Shown: piece by piece, positions 33,934-46,817 of the stretch | Position numbering within the stretch: position 1 is the first letter of the stretch | How the letters are laid out: each line of letters begins with the position of its first letter | DNA from: Pezicula radicicola | Taxonomy: Eukaryota; Ascomycota; Leotiomycetes; Helotiales; Dermateaceae | DNA: 64,000 nt | Direction of reading: 5' to 3' | Assembly (NCBI GenBank): GCA_003008705.1 | Contig: PDUO01000011.1 | Location: 735,956-799,955 of the forward strand | Translations under genes and position numbers: made by a program | Notes under the pieces: generated by a model | Databases searched by the model: none | What the model was told of the DNA's origin: nothing | What the model saw: the letters and a program-made list of their open reading frames with translations, nothing else

Positions 33934-36312
33934 ATGACCATGGAAAACCCAGGGGCAACACGTAAGACATTCTCCTATCGTCGCTTATCCAAGGTGTGCG
34001 CAAGGTGTAAAAAGCGAAAGACCAAGGTATCGTGAATCCTTCCCATCAACCTCGTTGCAATTGCTGATGTCTTTGTAGTGTGATTTCAATTTCCCCTCCT
34101 GCGGACCATGCAAAAAGGCGGGCGCAGTCTGCCAGGGCTACAATTCTGTTGCCGAGACCGAGGTCCCCAGAAGGTGAGGGACAATCCCAATAAAGCCTCG
34201 TCCTATGTGAAAGAGTGCTTGTGCTGCTCAAGCCTCAAAGTATTGTATATGTAGGAGAAATCTGGGAAGTTTCAAATGCAAAACACAATTCGAAATCATT
34301 AAGTTGTTGCTCAGAATAACACCCAAAGAAAGGCCACGACTACCCTATGACCAGGATGAAGATGAGTAGTTCACTTGATAGAATCACAGACCTTTGAACA
34401 GTACTTAGTCCGTTTGCTAATATGCCCCCAGTCTCGTCAGATCGCTGGAGGACCAAGTTGCCCAGCTTGAATCGCAGGTGGAGAAGTTCAGACAATCGAA
34501 AAATAATCTCCCAGGCATGTTTGCAAGTATAATTGCAAAGGCTACACTTTCAATTGGTCTCTCTCCATCACGGTCATTCTTCCACTCCACAGTGTCGTCG
34601 GCACTGTTTCTCCATCCATCGTGTCCACCATTGCCAGTTGCGCGAAGTCAGGCCAAGCGCTTTTCAAGGCAACAGCGACGTCCGTCTTCTAGCTTGCCAT
34701 CTCAGCAAAAACACCAGTTCCGCCAAGCAACATCGTCGACGAACCTCAAGACAGTCCCATACGCAGCCATTGGTAAGAGTTAGCGATAAAGATGTTAAGA
34801 CAAGCATTAACTAAAACAACTCCACTCACAGATCACATGGTAAAGAATTACACCAATATCCACCTGCCCCAGTATCCGTGCATTCTGGAACCCTGGCTTC
34901 ACCAAGTACTCAAGCGTGTCTTGGAAGAAAAATCCGGCGACACGGATTGGGTTCTAAGCCAAGGCATCTCAGCAGATTCGGGTCTTGGCCACTTCGACTA
35001 TTTTGTAGTATTTATCATCCTCGCTATCTCATCCCTGACTCTGACATGGCGAAACGAGTCTCAGGCAGTGGCAGCATCGGACTCATTCTGCGCGTCTGCG
35101 TTAAACCACTTGCAATTGATTACAGAAGTTGATGAGATCCAAGGACTTCAGGCATCATTGCTTTTGGCTCATTATGCTCACATGAATCCAGAGAAGGCGG
35201 ATAATTGGATCTGCATATCAAATGCTACAAAAATCGTATTAGATCTAGGCTTACATATAAAACCGGCCAAGATGCTAGATCCGGAGCAGGCCCAGCTTCG
35301 ATGTCAGCTATTCCGAGTTACGTACGGAATGGAAAGATCAATGTGTGGAATATTACGGCTTCCATTATCATTCCCCGAGGAGTCCATCACAGTCGAGTTC
35401 GACATGGCCTCCATTGATGGAGCCTACTTTGATGAAGCACAACGCAAAGAATCGTCCGCAAACCATATCTACCTTTACCGAGCTCTCGAGACAGAATCTC
35501 ATCGAGTCCTCCACCTTCAAGAAGAAGTCCAAACTATCCGAGACAAAACGATCCCAGAGTGGGTTCAAGATATCACCTCCCGTCTGGAGATCTGGTACGA
35601 AAAAGCCAAAGGCTTTTCCGTGCATCAAATGCTTGAATTCAGAGATGTGCAATACTCCCATCTACGCGCTCGACTCCACCGACCAACACCACGACTCCGA
35701 ACCCGCACACCTGAAGATCGGCAAATCTGTCTCGAAGCTTGCCAAATGCTAGTAGAAGACTATCAAAGACAAGTTAAGCACAGAAGACTATTTTATCCTT
35801 GGCACGGATGTCATATCTTATTCGAAGCCGCAGTAATCATGCTAGACGCATGCTGGTGTTCCCGAGACTGGGAACCACACCGTCAACAAGCACGTTTCAT
35901 CCTCTCAATCACACTTCCAGACTGTCTTACTCTCCTATCCAAAGTAGGCGAGAGATGGCATGAGGCAGCACTGTGTGCAGAACATCTTCGTCCGGTTGTA
36001 CATGAGGTTACTAAGGCTTTTAATTATCGTATCACGCAGGATGTGGGTATGAATGCTGAAGAGACAGAAGCCACTACGACGGAGAAACTAAAGCAGTTGC
36101 TATTTCCTGATGGTCCGCTTGCGTGGAATGCGAGGACGGATGGTGGTGGAGATGCAGATGGAAGTGTGAATGGTAGTGGTGGAGGTAGCCAGGGAACTGC
36201 AGATGTGGGTTTTGGGTCGTTGTCGGGATTAGATGGTTTTCAATGGGATGCAGGATGGGATCTTGCGGATATTCTTTACGGTTCCTTGGATCCTAATGTT
36301 GGACTGGTATAG
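33934..36312 (+). CDS. Zn2Cys6 transcription factor (cluster regulator candidate 2)
   Basis: Nuclear regulator. Exons 33934-34026, 34079-34173, 34432-34772 and 34832-36312 give 669 residues. Zinc cluster CARCKKRKTKCDFNFPSC, with the last cysteines in GPCKKAGAVCQGY. An acidic coiled coil (SLEDQVAQLESQVEKF) follows, then a Ser/Gln-rich linker and the large fungal-specific MHR domain in exon 4 (LLLAHYAHMNP; GMERSMCGILRLPLSFPEES). The C-terminus is Gly/Asp-rich. Translation could also start six bases later at a second ATG. It is longer than and clearly different from its head-to-head partner, so the two are not a recent duplication. Confidence 0.88.
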
Positions 36313-36495
36313 GTTTCTGATGTTGCAGAAGCAACTTACATAATTGCTGTTCAATGACGAGTCACGATGGAATGGACTCACGGCGCAATTGGATAAAAAT
36401 ACCTGAATGCCATAGAAACAATATGAGTGACTCAACCATCTATTAATTAAAAGTCTCCAAACCGACTGGATGCATTACCACTAGGAGAAGTACAA

Positions 36496-38628
36496 TTACT
36501 CAGCATAAGCTTGTCTATACTTCTGCACAAAGAACTCCCTGCCAGCTAACCGCCAATCATTATAACCAGCAACACAACCCCCTCGACTCTCAGTCCTCAT
36601 AATCAAAATCTTACCAATAACATCATCATCATCAGCCTTCTCAATCGAGCTATTCGAAGGTACATAATACGGATCCCATGTCACACCGCCATTTTCACTC
36701 TCACTCCCATTCATCTTCTTCGGAGTCGGGTTACCATAGGCAACGAAATTAATCCAGTAAGCACTCATCTGCTTGGCTAGAGCTGCATATTCTGGATCCG
36801 GGCCATAATAAGAAGGATTATTAAAAACGAATGGAGTCTCTGAGAAATGAGCTACTCCTTTATAACTATTGGTATATGCAATACCACCGGTAGCAGAAAC
36901 ATTTGTACTTGTATCAGTGTTTTGAGAAAAGACTTCTGTAGAGTCGCTAGTGAAATTCCAAGGTAGGGTATCGAACCTATAAATAAAAATAGGAGTTTCT
37001 AGAGTTGAGTGTTCAGAATAAAGTTCTGCGTCGTGGAGGAGAGTTCCGTGATAATATAAATCTCCTACGATGGCTGCTTGTCTTTTGTATTGTACTCCGA
37101 GGTCGAGACCTAGGGCTTGCGGATCGATACTCGTATCGAATGGGATTCCATAGGGGCTCGGATCGGAGTCGTTTATGATGCTGTAGAGGTTCAGGAGAAC
37201 TTCTACGTTCTCAGGTGTCATGACTGGGTTCCCCACGGTTGTTAGATGTTGGGTAAGTTCGAGCTCGGTATCGAGACCGAGTACGGCATTATCCGTTCCC
37301 TCGTCTGAATTTACGCCATCGATCATGGCGATCTTATGGTACTGGCCTGTAGATAACAGCTTTGCTGGATGTTCTGGAAATAAATTGGGATCTAATACTG
37401 GATAGTATGATCCGATGACACTCCCATTCAAGGCGGGGTATATTTCCTCGTACTCGAGTTCGCGCAGGCAGGTAAGCGAGGAACATCCGGTCATGTTGAG
37501 GATTGCTTGGAATTTTGGTTCGTACCATTCGGTTGTGTTGTCTGAGTTTGAATAAGGTTAGGGGATCGTCGGATTTGCGAGCCGGAACAACGGGGTTCAT
37601 AATTTTGAATTTGTGCATTTGAGATGAACATAGTGTTTGTTATGAAAAGTAAAAAATGGAATATGTAGTGTTTAAGAACGAATCCGAGGTAGACGAAAGA
37701 CGAAACACGGTAAACGAGCGAGGCGAGATGGATAGGAGAGTATCGGAAAGGTTGAGCACAGTAAGAAATGCATTAGAACTTACAGGTTCCGGTTGTTGCA
37801 CTGCCGCTTTCCTGGATAGACTGGTGAAATAGCTTTTCTGTCTTCCCTGCACCCGCCACAATGAGTTGTCCAACCATGAAAGAACCGGAAGATTCCCCCT
37901 GGTTCACTCAGTCAGTTCTTATAAACAAAATAAGGATCATCCATAGATACCTGTATCGTAACCTTCTCTACGTCACCGCCAAATGCACCTAGGTTCTCCT
38001 TGACCCAGCGTAATGCCAGTTGTACATCTTTGATAGCCAAATTCTCATTTCCCTCCTTCTTGATCTCCTCTCCATACATGAGGCCCCATGGTCCCTTCCT
38101 ATAGTTTACCGAGACGGCGATAATAGGTGCGGAGATCTCCACAGATCTCTCGACAATATATGTGAGGTTGTAGTTGGGAAGGGACGATGCGCCAGTCTGG
38201 TAGGATCCTCCATGTATCCAGAACAGGATGGGCAGTTTGGTGCCAGTTGTATTCGTTGAAGGCCGGACAACATTTAGGAAGAGGCAGTCTTCCGACATTC
38301 CATATGGGAGAGCAAGGTCGGTTGCATACGCACTAGGGCATGTATGGCCATAATTAGAGGCATTGCGCGTGCCTTCCCAGGTATTATTGAGCAGTGGTCG
38401 GGCTGGTAAGAAGCGGTAAGGAGTCGTCGGTGGGTATGAGTATGGTATCCCTAGAAAAATGTCCTGATCGAATGAGGGGAGATACACCCCAGTGTACGTT
38501 CCATTCTTGACTTTTACTGTCGGAATTGTACTCATATTCGAAAAACTCTGGGAACGAACGCCATCGGACTGAAGAGCAGACAGAGCGCAGAAACTAAGGA
38601 TAACACGACGTAGGAGAGACATTTTCAT
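36496..38628 (-). CDS. Secreted type-B carboxylesterase/lipase
   Basis: Extracellular ester hydrolase. Exons 37951-38628, 37784-37898 and 36496-37541 give 612 residues. N-terminal signal peptide (hydrophobic VILSFCALSAL). Oxyanion hole ILFWIHGGSYQTG; catalytic Ser in GESSGS, which begins exon 2 as is usual in fungal members; acid in GVNSDEGTDN; His in GVAHFSETPFVF. Several N-glycosylation sequons are visible. It differs from the intracellular-looking esterase at 7.1-9.1 kb. It could release the cluster substrate from an ester outside the cell (inference). The 242-bp second intron is longer than average. Confidence 0.9.
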
Positions 38629-38987
38629 AGGAAATGGAAAAAGTGAGGACTTTTTAGTGAACAGAAAGTAAATATGCAGGTACCGTACCTACGATAATAT
38701 CTTCTCTTCGGCATTCCGCTACATATCTTGATTCTTGGTTCTTGATTGTCGGAATGGAACCATACCCCTCATTCTTTCCACTTTTGAGCTGGATAGGACA
38801 TATTTGATCTCACCTCCACTCTCGTGACAGTAGTGCCATTGAGCAGTGGTGTTGATAAGCTATCATTGCGGGCGTTGCCCGTGAGATAACGCGCAAGTGA
38901 AAGATGGAAGCTGCAGGGCACAAACTCAGTTCATCGCAGACTCACAGAAGGATAAATAGCAGGCCACAGAGCTGATGTACAGTGGGT
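38629..38987. promoter_or_regulatory. Upstream region of the secreted carboxylesterase
   Basis: Normal-composition promoter region ending at the TA-flanked element; nothing more can be read. Confidence 0.4.
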
Positions 38988-38989
38988 TA

Positions 38990-39413
38990 CCATAAGTCTG
39001 TGCTCCTACCCTATTTTACACCAAAACACTCCTAGTACGTCTACTTATATATCTTAAATTTAGGCTATAAGTATACCTAAAAATTTAAATATAAAGTATT
39101 TTTAGTATTTAGAGTAGACTTTTCTATATTAGATTTTAATTATATCTAGTAGTTACTATAAGAAATAGTAAATAATTTAGGGTAGTAAATTTTAGTATAA
39201 AACTAGTAAATTCTATACTCCTCTTACTTCTAATCTCTATTAATTAATCCTAGTTACCTATAATTTTAATATAGAGATAGAAAAATATATTTAACTATCG
39301 AATAAATAAGTCTAGTATAAAGACTTTAATTAATTATCCCTTCTTTACTATAAACCTTTGAAGTACCAGGCGTAAGTTTTAGTGTAAAATAGGGGTACCG
39401 GACAGACTTATGG
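38990..39413. mobile_element. MITE-like inverted-repeat element with TA target duplication
   Basis: A 424-bp element. Its ends are imperfect inverted repeats of about 40 bp: the left begins CCATAAGTCTGT and continues through CCTATTTTACAC, and the right is the mirror image. Both sides are flanked by TA (38988-38989 and 39414-39415), the target duplication of Tc1/mariner/Fot1 elements. The interior is very AT-rich and has no transposase frame, so it is non-autonomous and looks mutated in the RIP manner. Confidence 0.75.
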
Positions 39414-39415
39414 TA

Positions 39416-41314
39416 ACATACTGTAACATGTCGACGATTGGTAATGTTGTTATTCTTTTCATATTCTTTCCGGGAGAAGCGAGCGCCCAGAGTCGATAAG
39501 TTATTGATTTGTTGTCGAGTTCTTGGAGTTGACTTAAAGTTGAAATGAATCCTGTTTGAGCCACGTGGACTAGGTAGCTCTAGAATAGAATTAACCTTCG
39601 ACTTCATGCTTCATCTTTCATGGTGACGACGTCCCAAAGTAGATGCCAAGCCTCAACTTCGACAGAACCACACAAGCCACAGGAACACCGGAATCTTGCT
39701 GTCCAGACAGCTGCGCACGTGGGGAAAAGACCACGCGCTCTGGAGCTTCTTTTGGAAGTTCGAGGGCCAAGAGCACTGAGAAATCTGCCAGTGCACCGCT
39801 CGTCTATCTGACAAGTTGGACTTCAAGACTTTTTAAGAGTTTGCCACTCTTGAGGCTCTCTTGTCTCCCAGCATTTCTCATAAAACGGAGGCTTGCTGAA
39901 CTTCTGTGCTCCAGTTTTGGCTTGGCGAAGGATTACTTACGCTTGGATCATCTGGGTAATCGTACCATCGCTCGTACTTGGCATCGCATTCGACTCACAC
40001 GCTTAATTGTCGGCTGCGCTTATGGTTTCCATGAACCCGTTGTTCAATCGTTCTTCTCAGGATGAAAGAGTTGCCCAGAAAGTTAGTTCTTACCGATCTC
40101 CGTCAAGGAAATATAGAGACAAGGGTTTTGCTCGCGTGCAACGGTTATACAACCCTCTCAGAGTAGTTGCACTGAGTAATGCAAATTTGAAGGGTATATT
40201 TGCTGCTCTTCATTTTGCTCTTCTCTCAAAGCCTTAGCAAATTATTTGCCTCATTTTTCCGCCTCTATAACTTCTAGCCTCTGGGGCTGTGATTTATCAA
40301 TATCTTATGACAAAAGCCCAGGCTTCTCCAGTTCTTAGCAACTGTCAAGAAGGTGGCCAAGTCACTCGTCGTGGTAGACACTGTCTTGACAGCACTTATC
40401 AGCCTAGCCCCCAGAGTTGAAACCAGCCCCATGGTCCTTCATGACGCTTTCCACCCCCTAAGATAAGGTATCTTCGGCTCGTCCCAGCGAGTGAGGTCGA
40501 GCAATGCCTCGCGAACTGCGCCTCCCACACAGGGCTGCCAAGTACAGCGTAACCAAATTTGTATTTTGAATTGCAGAGTTGACATGATTTCTGGCCAAGA
40601 ATCTTCTGTAATTGTCTGAAAAGACGGGGAATACGTTTCGAAAATATTGCATCTGTTTCTAAAGGACTGTGAGTAACTACAAGATTGCACTTAGTCTTCC
40701 ATAACGATTCCGAAATTCTTCCAAGATTTCAGTATAATTAATGCCTGAGATGTGAATAACCCTCAGTATACATGTTCATTTCGGTAAATTCGGGAGCTGG
40801 TGACAGCCTTGGGTGTAGTTATTCATCTTAACCCAGGAGTGAGGTCCTGTACAGACAGCAGACCCTTGCCTCGATATACCAATTTCGTCTGAACGCGGAG
40901 AATCCCTACGTATGATCCTTCTGCACGCCACAGTACAATACATCTCTGCTTCCGAGCCACCCTGATACATCAGACCAACACGGGGTGTCCAAGACTTCTC
41001 CTTCTCGGACTGTTTGTTTTGACTTTCCAAGAAGTGGAAATGCCCAGATATTCTCATCAGCATTATGATGGAGATCCAGGTTGTTCTGGGTCAGCTGGGG
41101 TTGTGAACTGCTTAATCTTGAGCTTTTGGTCTTGGTCTTCATGGCTTATGTCGTGGAGTACAGTTGAGCTTCTTGTATAAGATGATAGACATCTCTGGTC
41201 TACTCAGTCTCATCGTCCAGCAATCGCAAAGATCATTCTCATACTTTCATTAACATAAAACCCAATAATACGCAGTCTTTCATTCTATCAAACAAAAACC
41301 AATACTCACTCAAA
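39416..41314. other. Gene-poor stretch upstream of carbonic anhydrase
   Basis: Overlapping open frames of 60-140 codons on both strands, none with a recognisable domain, signal peptide or splice pattern. An expressed small gene cannot be excluded around 39620-40240. The last 200 bases are the carbonic-anhydrase promoter and leader. Confidence 0.45.
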
Positions 41315-42433
41315 ATGGTTGCTTTCTCCTCTGTTTCTTTTGCCCTCGCGGCCGTCACCTTCTCCGGCCTGTTCGACACAGCCTCCGCATCTTGTGCTCA
41401 CGGCACCTCTCTTCTCCGTCGGGAGACCTATTCAAAGCTCTCTGCCCGTGGGGAGATTCAGAAGCGAGTCACTGTCTCCAAGTTCGGATATCTTGGAATT
41501 GACGGCCCGTAAGTTACCTCTAAGCTACAACACAAATGTATTCGTTGATTAATCGATTGGCTTTTACAGAACGCAATGGGCAAACCTTTCCCCTAATAAC
41601 AGCGCTTGCGCTACTGGAACCACACAATCTCCAATCGATATTACAACCTCAAGTGCTACGACCGTCGCCGGCTCTACACTAGATATCAAGTTGGTTGATG
41701 TAGACACCGCCGAATTCGAGAACTTAGGTTCTACAATTGAAGTTGTTATGGAGGGAAAGGGTTCTAGTATAACACTTGAGGGAACGCCATTCGAGTTGAA
41801 GCAATTCCATTTCCACAGTCCATCTGAGCACACCCTTGATGGCGAGTATTTCCCCCTCGAGATGCACATGGTCCACCAATCGAACAGTACGTCTTCACAA
41901 CGCCACTAAGTCCATTACAATTATGTTCTAGGCACTAAATATACCTTTTTACATAGACTCCGAGATTGCCGTCGTAGCCGTCCTCTTCCAACTCTCAGAA
42001 GCCGGTGCCACCACCGATCTCCTCACAACCATAGTCTCCAAAATCGATGAAATCGCAACCCCAGGAACCGTAACCGAAACCGAAGCACTCTCCTTCGCCG
42101 GTCTACTCCAGACCCTAACTGACGCAACCTTCCTCACCTACATCGGATCCCTCACTACTCCTCCTTGTTCCGAAGGTCCAGAATTCTTGCTCGCTTCCGA
42201 ACCACTTGATCTCAACGTCGCTACCTTCAACAGCATCAAATCTGTCGTCGGTTTCAACTCTCGCTTCACTCAGAATACTGTTGGTAGTGCTAATTTACTT
42301 ACTACTGCTACTTTGGTAAGTTTTGTTTAATCTATTCTTTTTGAGATTTTTTACTTTGTCTATCTTTTGAAAAACTAACGGACTTTGGGGTGGCTGATAG
42401 TGATAGGAAGTCGACCAAGGGACCTGTGAATAA
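41315..42433 (+). CDS. Secreted alpha-carbonic anhydrase
   Basis: Zinc enzyme interconverting CO2 and bicarbonate, acting outside the cell. Exons 41315-41508, 41570-41886, 41957-42315 and 42407-42433 give 298 residues. Signal peptide VSFALAAVTFSGLF, cleaved near ASAS. The three zinc histidines are in QFHFHSPSEH and EMHMVH. The conserved LTTPPCSEG and the N-terminal W-x-N-L / QSPIDI (SPNNSACATGTTQSPIDI) blocks are present. The last exon is only nine codons, and its acceptor at 42406 is the least certain part. Confidence 0.93.
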
Positions 42434-43640
42434 AAAAGGTGGGTATGGTGGGAAAAAGGGCGGCGCTTAAGAGGCTGGCATCGGGTTTGGGTCTGGTGGG
42501 CTTTTGAGAATTAGCGTCATGCTTGGAATTATACCTTTGTGTCTTTGTACTGTGTACAAAAATGTCTTGTCTTCTTTCCGAATAGTTCTCTTATTTTGAT
42601 GTTATTTGTGTAGGTGAAGCGAGTGGAGTCAGTGGTGGGTTGTTGAAACCTGGAATTTATCCAAAAGTGTGTATAAAACTAGTATAGAAAGAATTTACAA
42701 TGGAATAATATTGTAACAATATTGTAACAAATACTTTCTTGGTTTGTCGTGCTTGGAAGGGGAGTTTAGTGGTACTAGATAGATTTCATAAGTATACTTT
42801 AGACTACTAAATCAGCAAGAATCCACATCCCAAGCTTCCTTCTCCTTGGCAGGACAAGTCCTGGCGGGACAAGACCCCAAAAAAAGGGAATCCCACCACC
42901 ACGTGGGCAGACTTCATCATAGAAACCTCGACCAAGGATAAAACAAACATCTGTTTGATTGTTTAACTTTTCTATTCATGGCTTTTCTTCGAGTAGATAC
43001 TTACTGCAACAGTTGTACTGTATAAATTACTAAGTTCTTCCATCTTTTCTCGGATAATTCCGAAAAATGCTGCGCGAACTCCCCCTTCAAGTAAATATTT
43101 ACCACATGTACTATATAAACTAGGTTATTCCATACACAAGGAAGTAGTTTGTCTCGGATCATTCCGAGCAATGCAGCAGTAGGGATTCTCTGTTTTCGGT
43201 TTGTCTGAAACAAGGGGGAAAGGGGCGTTGGTTTTTGGGGAACTTACTCGAGTATAATTTATGATTTTTCGGGGTCCTCGGATCGGATGGATCTTCGTCC
43301 GATATTTCTCTAGAGAGTCCGGAGTCCGGAGTCCGGAAGGTGCTGTGGTTTATGAAGCAGGTTGTGTACAGTTGGGGAGGCTGGATTTAGGGGGCGAATT
43401 GTGAATTTGAAATATATATTTTCATGTATCTTGATGCTCTTCGCGCTTGGCAGAATGTGGAGGAGTTCGGGAGGTGAGATGAGCTACTAATATTTAGACT
43501 GAGGGAAAGGCTAATGATGTAGATTGTATATTGAATATTATGTCTCTGTTCTTTCTTCCCTCGCCTGTGGTCTGCAAGTCTCAGAGGCCTTCTCTTGATG
43601 AATGCTGAATTACGATAGGAGCAACAACAGGAGTGAGGCT
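42434..43640. other. Intergenic region with a short tandem repeat
   Basis: No gene supported. A three-unit 7-bp tandem repeat (GAGTCCG) lies at 43315-43335. Confidence 0.45.
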
Positions 43641-44443
43641 TAGGGGAACGACGAGCTTCCACCTGTACGTGGTGTTCCCTATGAGCCTCTAGCTCCCTAT
43701 TAGGAGTCTAGAAAGCGAAGAGAAGCTCAGCCATCAACGAGTACGATAATTACCTTTCCCACGACTGCGCAGATGCGATTTTACCCCTATTCCGGCTTCC
43801 CGAAGACACCACAACACAGAACAGAAGGATTGGTTCACCTTCGCCCACCTCCTCGACGTCGACGTCCCGGCTTCGAAAGGCTCTCCCCTAGGAGTAGTAA
43901 CCTAGTACAGAGTAGACAACGTCTTTAACCCTCGGAATTCGGCCGATTTCTACATTCTACAAGTCCTACGAAAGTCGATTTTCAACCTCGACGAACAAAT
44001 AACAAAACCTCACACTCGGTAGAACATACAATTGACCCTTCCTAAGGCTAAGGGTACACTTATTCTGAACACAAAGGGGGATACAGTCATTACGACCGAC
44101 AATTACATATATCTCTCTCTGCAGGACGGAGGCTAAATTCATACATTTGGCTACATACTCTCCCTAAGGGGAGAGGGACTAGTATTTAGAATGCAAAGCT
44201 ATTCGCAGAGGAGATTGGCATATAATAGATTTATCAAGATCTAAAGGGAGTATCAAAGGAACAAGAAGAAGGGAATACAACTGTATAGCTAGGAAGGGCT
44301 CCTGTAGCAGCATAAACTAGTTTGTGCCTTGTTCTATAAGGCAAGGACACCTATACATGTATATAGTCTGCATAAGGCCTTCGGCCTTGGATTGGACGAT
44401 AAATTGATTCTATTATCATCATCATCATCAGGAGTGAGGCTTA
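43641..44443 (+). pseudogene. Decayed coding relic, possibly retroelement-derived
   Basis: One plus-strand frame is largely open from about 43741 to 44400 with only TAG/TAA stops (for example near 43912, 44020 and 44131). These could all be former CAG/CAA codons, as RIP would leave. The stretch GGAGTGAGGCTTA occurs just before it (about 43630) and again just after it (about 44431), which could be remnants of element borders. I do not recognise the protein, so the origin is a guess. Confidence 0.3.
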
Positions 44444-46817
44444 TAGGATATTATTGTTGATTATGTATACGGGTAAGAAGAACACTAAATATACCCATAT
44501 GTAGCTGGGTTTTGTTAGGAGGGAGATTACATGACTATGCCAAGCACTTTACTTTTTTTAACTATTTATCTGCCGAGCCACGTTTTCTCCTGGAAAAAAT
44601 ATGCTAGTATATTTGGCTGGTGTTTGTATAGAAAAAATCTATGTTGTTGAGTTAATTTCAGTCACTTGTAAGTATCGCTAAGCCCCCTTTTAAGCGAGAC
44701 ATTAGTTGCGAGATTTTTGGAAGTAAAGTTGTAAACAATTCAAATGTTCTACACAAAAGGCTATCTTATAGAAACTTGAAACCCGCTCAGAAACAGAGTC
44801 ACTGCCACCTCAGTACATCGAGGACTTCCCTAACTATTAATAGTCACATACAAGTGTAGTAACTTACTCGCTTGACTTAAGTGACGACCCATTGCTAAAA
44901 TTAAACAACTATCATCTCAAACATATATCGCAATACTCAAAAACTATCCATCTTAACTATCACACCCAAACAATCATCGCAAACGCAAAACAGGGACAAA
45001 GCGGTCCGGTTTTATATGCCATCCGCTCAAGAATCAAATCATCTGATTCTTGCAAAGTGTCTCCCTGACGTCTCGCAAGCGATGTTTTGCGGGACTCGGG
45101 GAACAGGCGGGGTACGGGGATTATTACTCGCAACAACCACCAACCAAATGTTCTCATTGAATATTATTGTAATCGTGCGACATTGTACGCTTCATTCAGT
45201 GAGCGTGCGCACGTTTGCGAGAACCCACTATACCTATCTTGCCTACCTTTTCTCAACTTTTCGCAAGAGCTTCAACACTCATCAATTTTCATAAATACCT
45301 GCTCTACATAGACCACACCTACAGAACAATATTCCCCCAAAAGATCACAACACGAAATTCCTATTCCACATCATCATTATCTCAATCATGTTTTTCGAAT
45401 TCAAAATCTCAAGTCTCGAACGAATCCTTTCAGTTCCTAAGGTCCTCTTTCGTTCTATACAACCAAACCAAGGAGCGACGCCTGATCTCGAGATGGGAGA
45501 AATTGCAAAAGAGAAGGATAGATTTTCGAATTAGTACGATAGGTACAAAAAAACCTTAACTTCAATATCGCATCCAGAATACTGCGAATCGAAATATCTA
45601 CAGATGTTCTCATGGTTGGAGCTGGTCGTTGGTTTCATAGATGTTCTTCACCCGAGAGCTGGCTTTTCAGGGCATTCATTCCCTTCCGTATATTCGATGC
45701 AGCGTATACACGTCTCGAAAAAAGCAAAACTGAACAATTTCTTCACAAGACTCCGAAGGAATGATATGAAAGTTGGTTAAAATATCCGTCACAGTCAAGA
45801 ATATCCAGCAGGCTACGACGAGCGGGTGTTACGGTATAGCTCAGGACGGCTTCAGGCTGAAAGAAACAACATGCTACAAGTACTGTACGTAGGAGACTAT
45901 GATGGAGCCCACATTCTTGGACACAATACAACAGATCTTAAACTCAAAGGAGCAGCATACGTCTCACGAAAAGGACTTTATGCCCGCGGATTTACATGTC
46001 AAGTGGAACTACCTCGATAATCATTTGATGTTGTTTATGGGGCGAAAAGATCAGGATTTATGGGCTGTTTTCTGCTTGGTGGTGGATTGTGGCTTAGGGT
46101 TATGGTTATGAAGCCAGGTGGATTTGAATGGAAAGCAGATTCGGTCGATTCTAGAGGATCCCAAAGAACATTTCGCGTGGTTTGCACCAGGAAATATTGG
46201 ACTGAAAATCTCCACTTGGACGTCGAGGTTTTACATGAATCATCGTGGCGTTGAGGATTGCTGCGCTGGTCGCTTGTTTGTTGCTGCTCCTTGAGGTGGT
46301 GTAGACTAAGCTCCTGGTAGATAATTGCTAGAATATAATAGTGACAGCAACTTCCCAAGACATTTCACGGGACTGACACATCATCTATTACTATTTTCTA
46401 GGGGTCAGCACACAAGCTCTCTCTCTCCCTCTCTCTCTCCAGTCTTAGTGAGTCTGGTGCTTGTTGTTCCTCGCGCATTTCAGGCTCTTTGCACAGCATT
46501 CGATAACGGACCTTAGCGCCAGAGTAATTAAATTTCGAGTTCAATTAATTGCTGAATATACTCAACAAAAATTTTAAAGCCGGCCTACTTCGCCATTCAA
46601 ATCAAGTTCTAGGTTGAACTGTTGCGGTCCCTGATTCGCTATATTCCTAGAATCTTGAGAATTATTGGCCTAATCAGCGAGAAATGCTGGATATGAAATA
46701 TCGCAATCCTCCATTTCATCTGCCACGTCCTCCATTTGTACGCCTCTGAACTGTGGCAAGTCTGTGGGCAGACCTAAGTTTGATGAAGACATTATGCGGT
46801 CGCTGTCTTTGACCGGG
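44444..46817. other. No supported gene
   Basis: Several 60-115 codon frames, none recognisable. A CT-rich microsatellite lies near 46417-46441. The open frame around 45895-46111 has balanced composition and could be a fragment of a lost gene, but I cannot name it. Confidence 0.4.

Noticed and set aside
40439..41142. Minus-strand frames of 64-95 codons upstream of carbonic anhydrase
   Set aside because: No domain, signal peptide or consistent intron structure; composition is like the surrounding non-coding DNA.
44418..44431. ATC trinucleotide run
   Set aside because: A short microsatellite; too short to be a CRISPR-like array or a functional repeat on its own.
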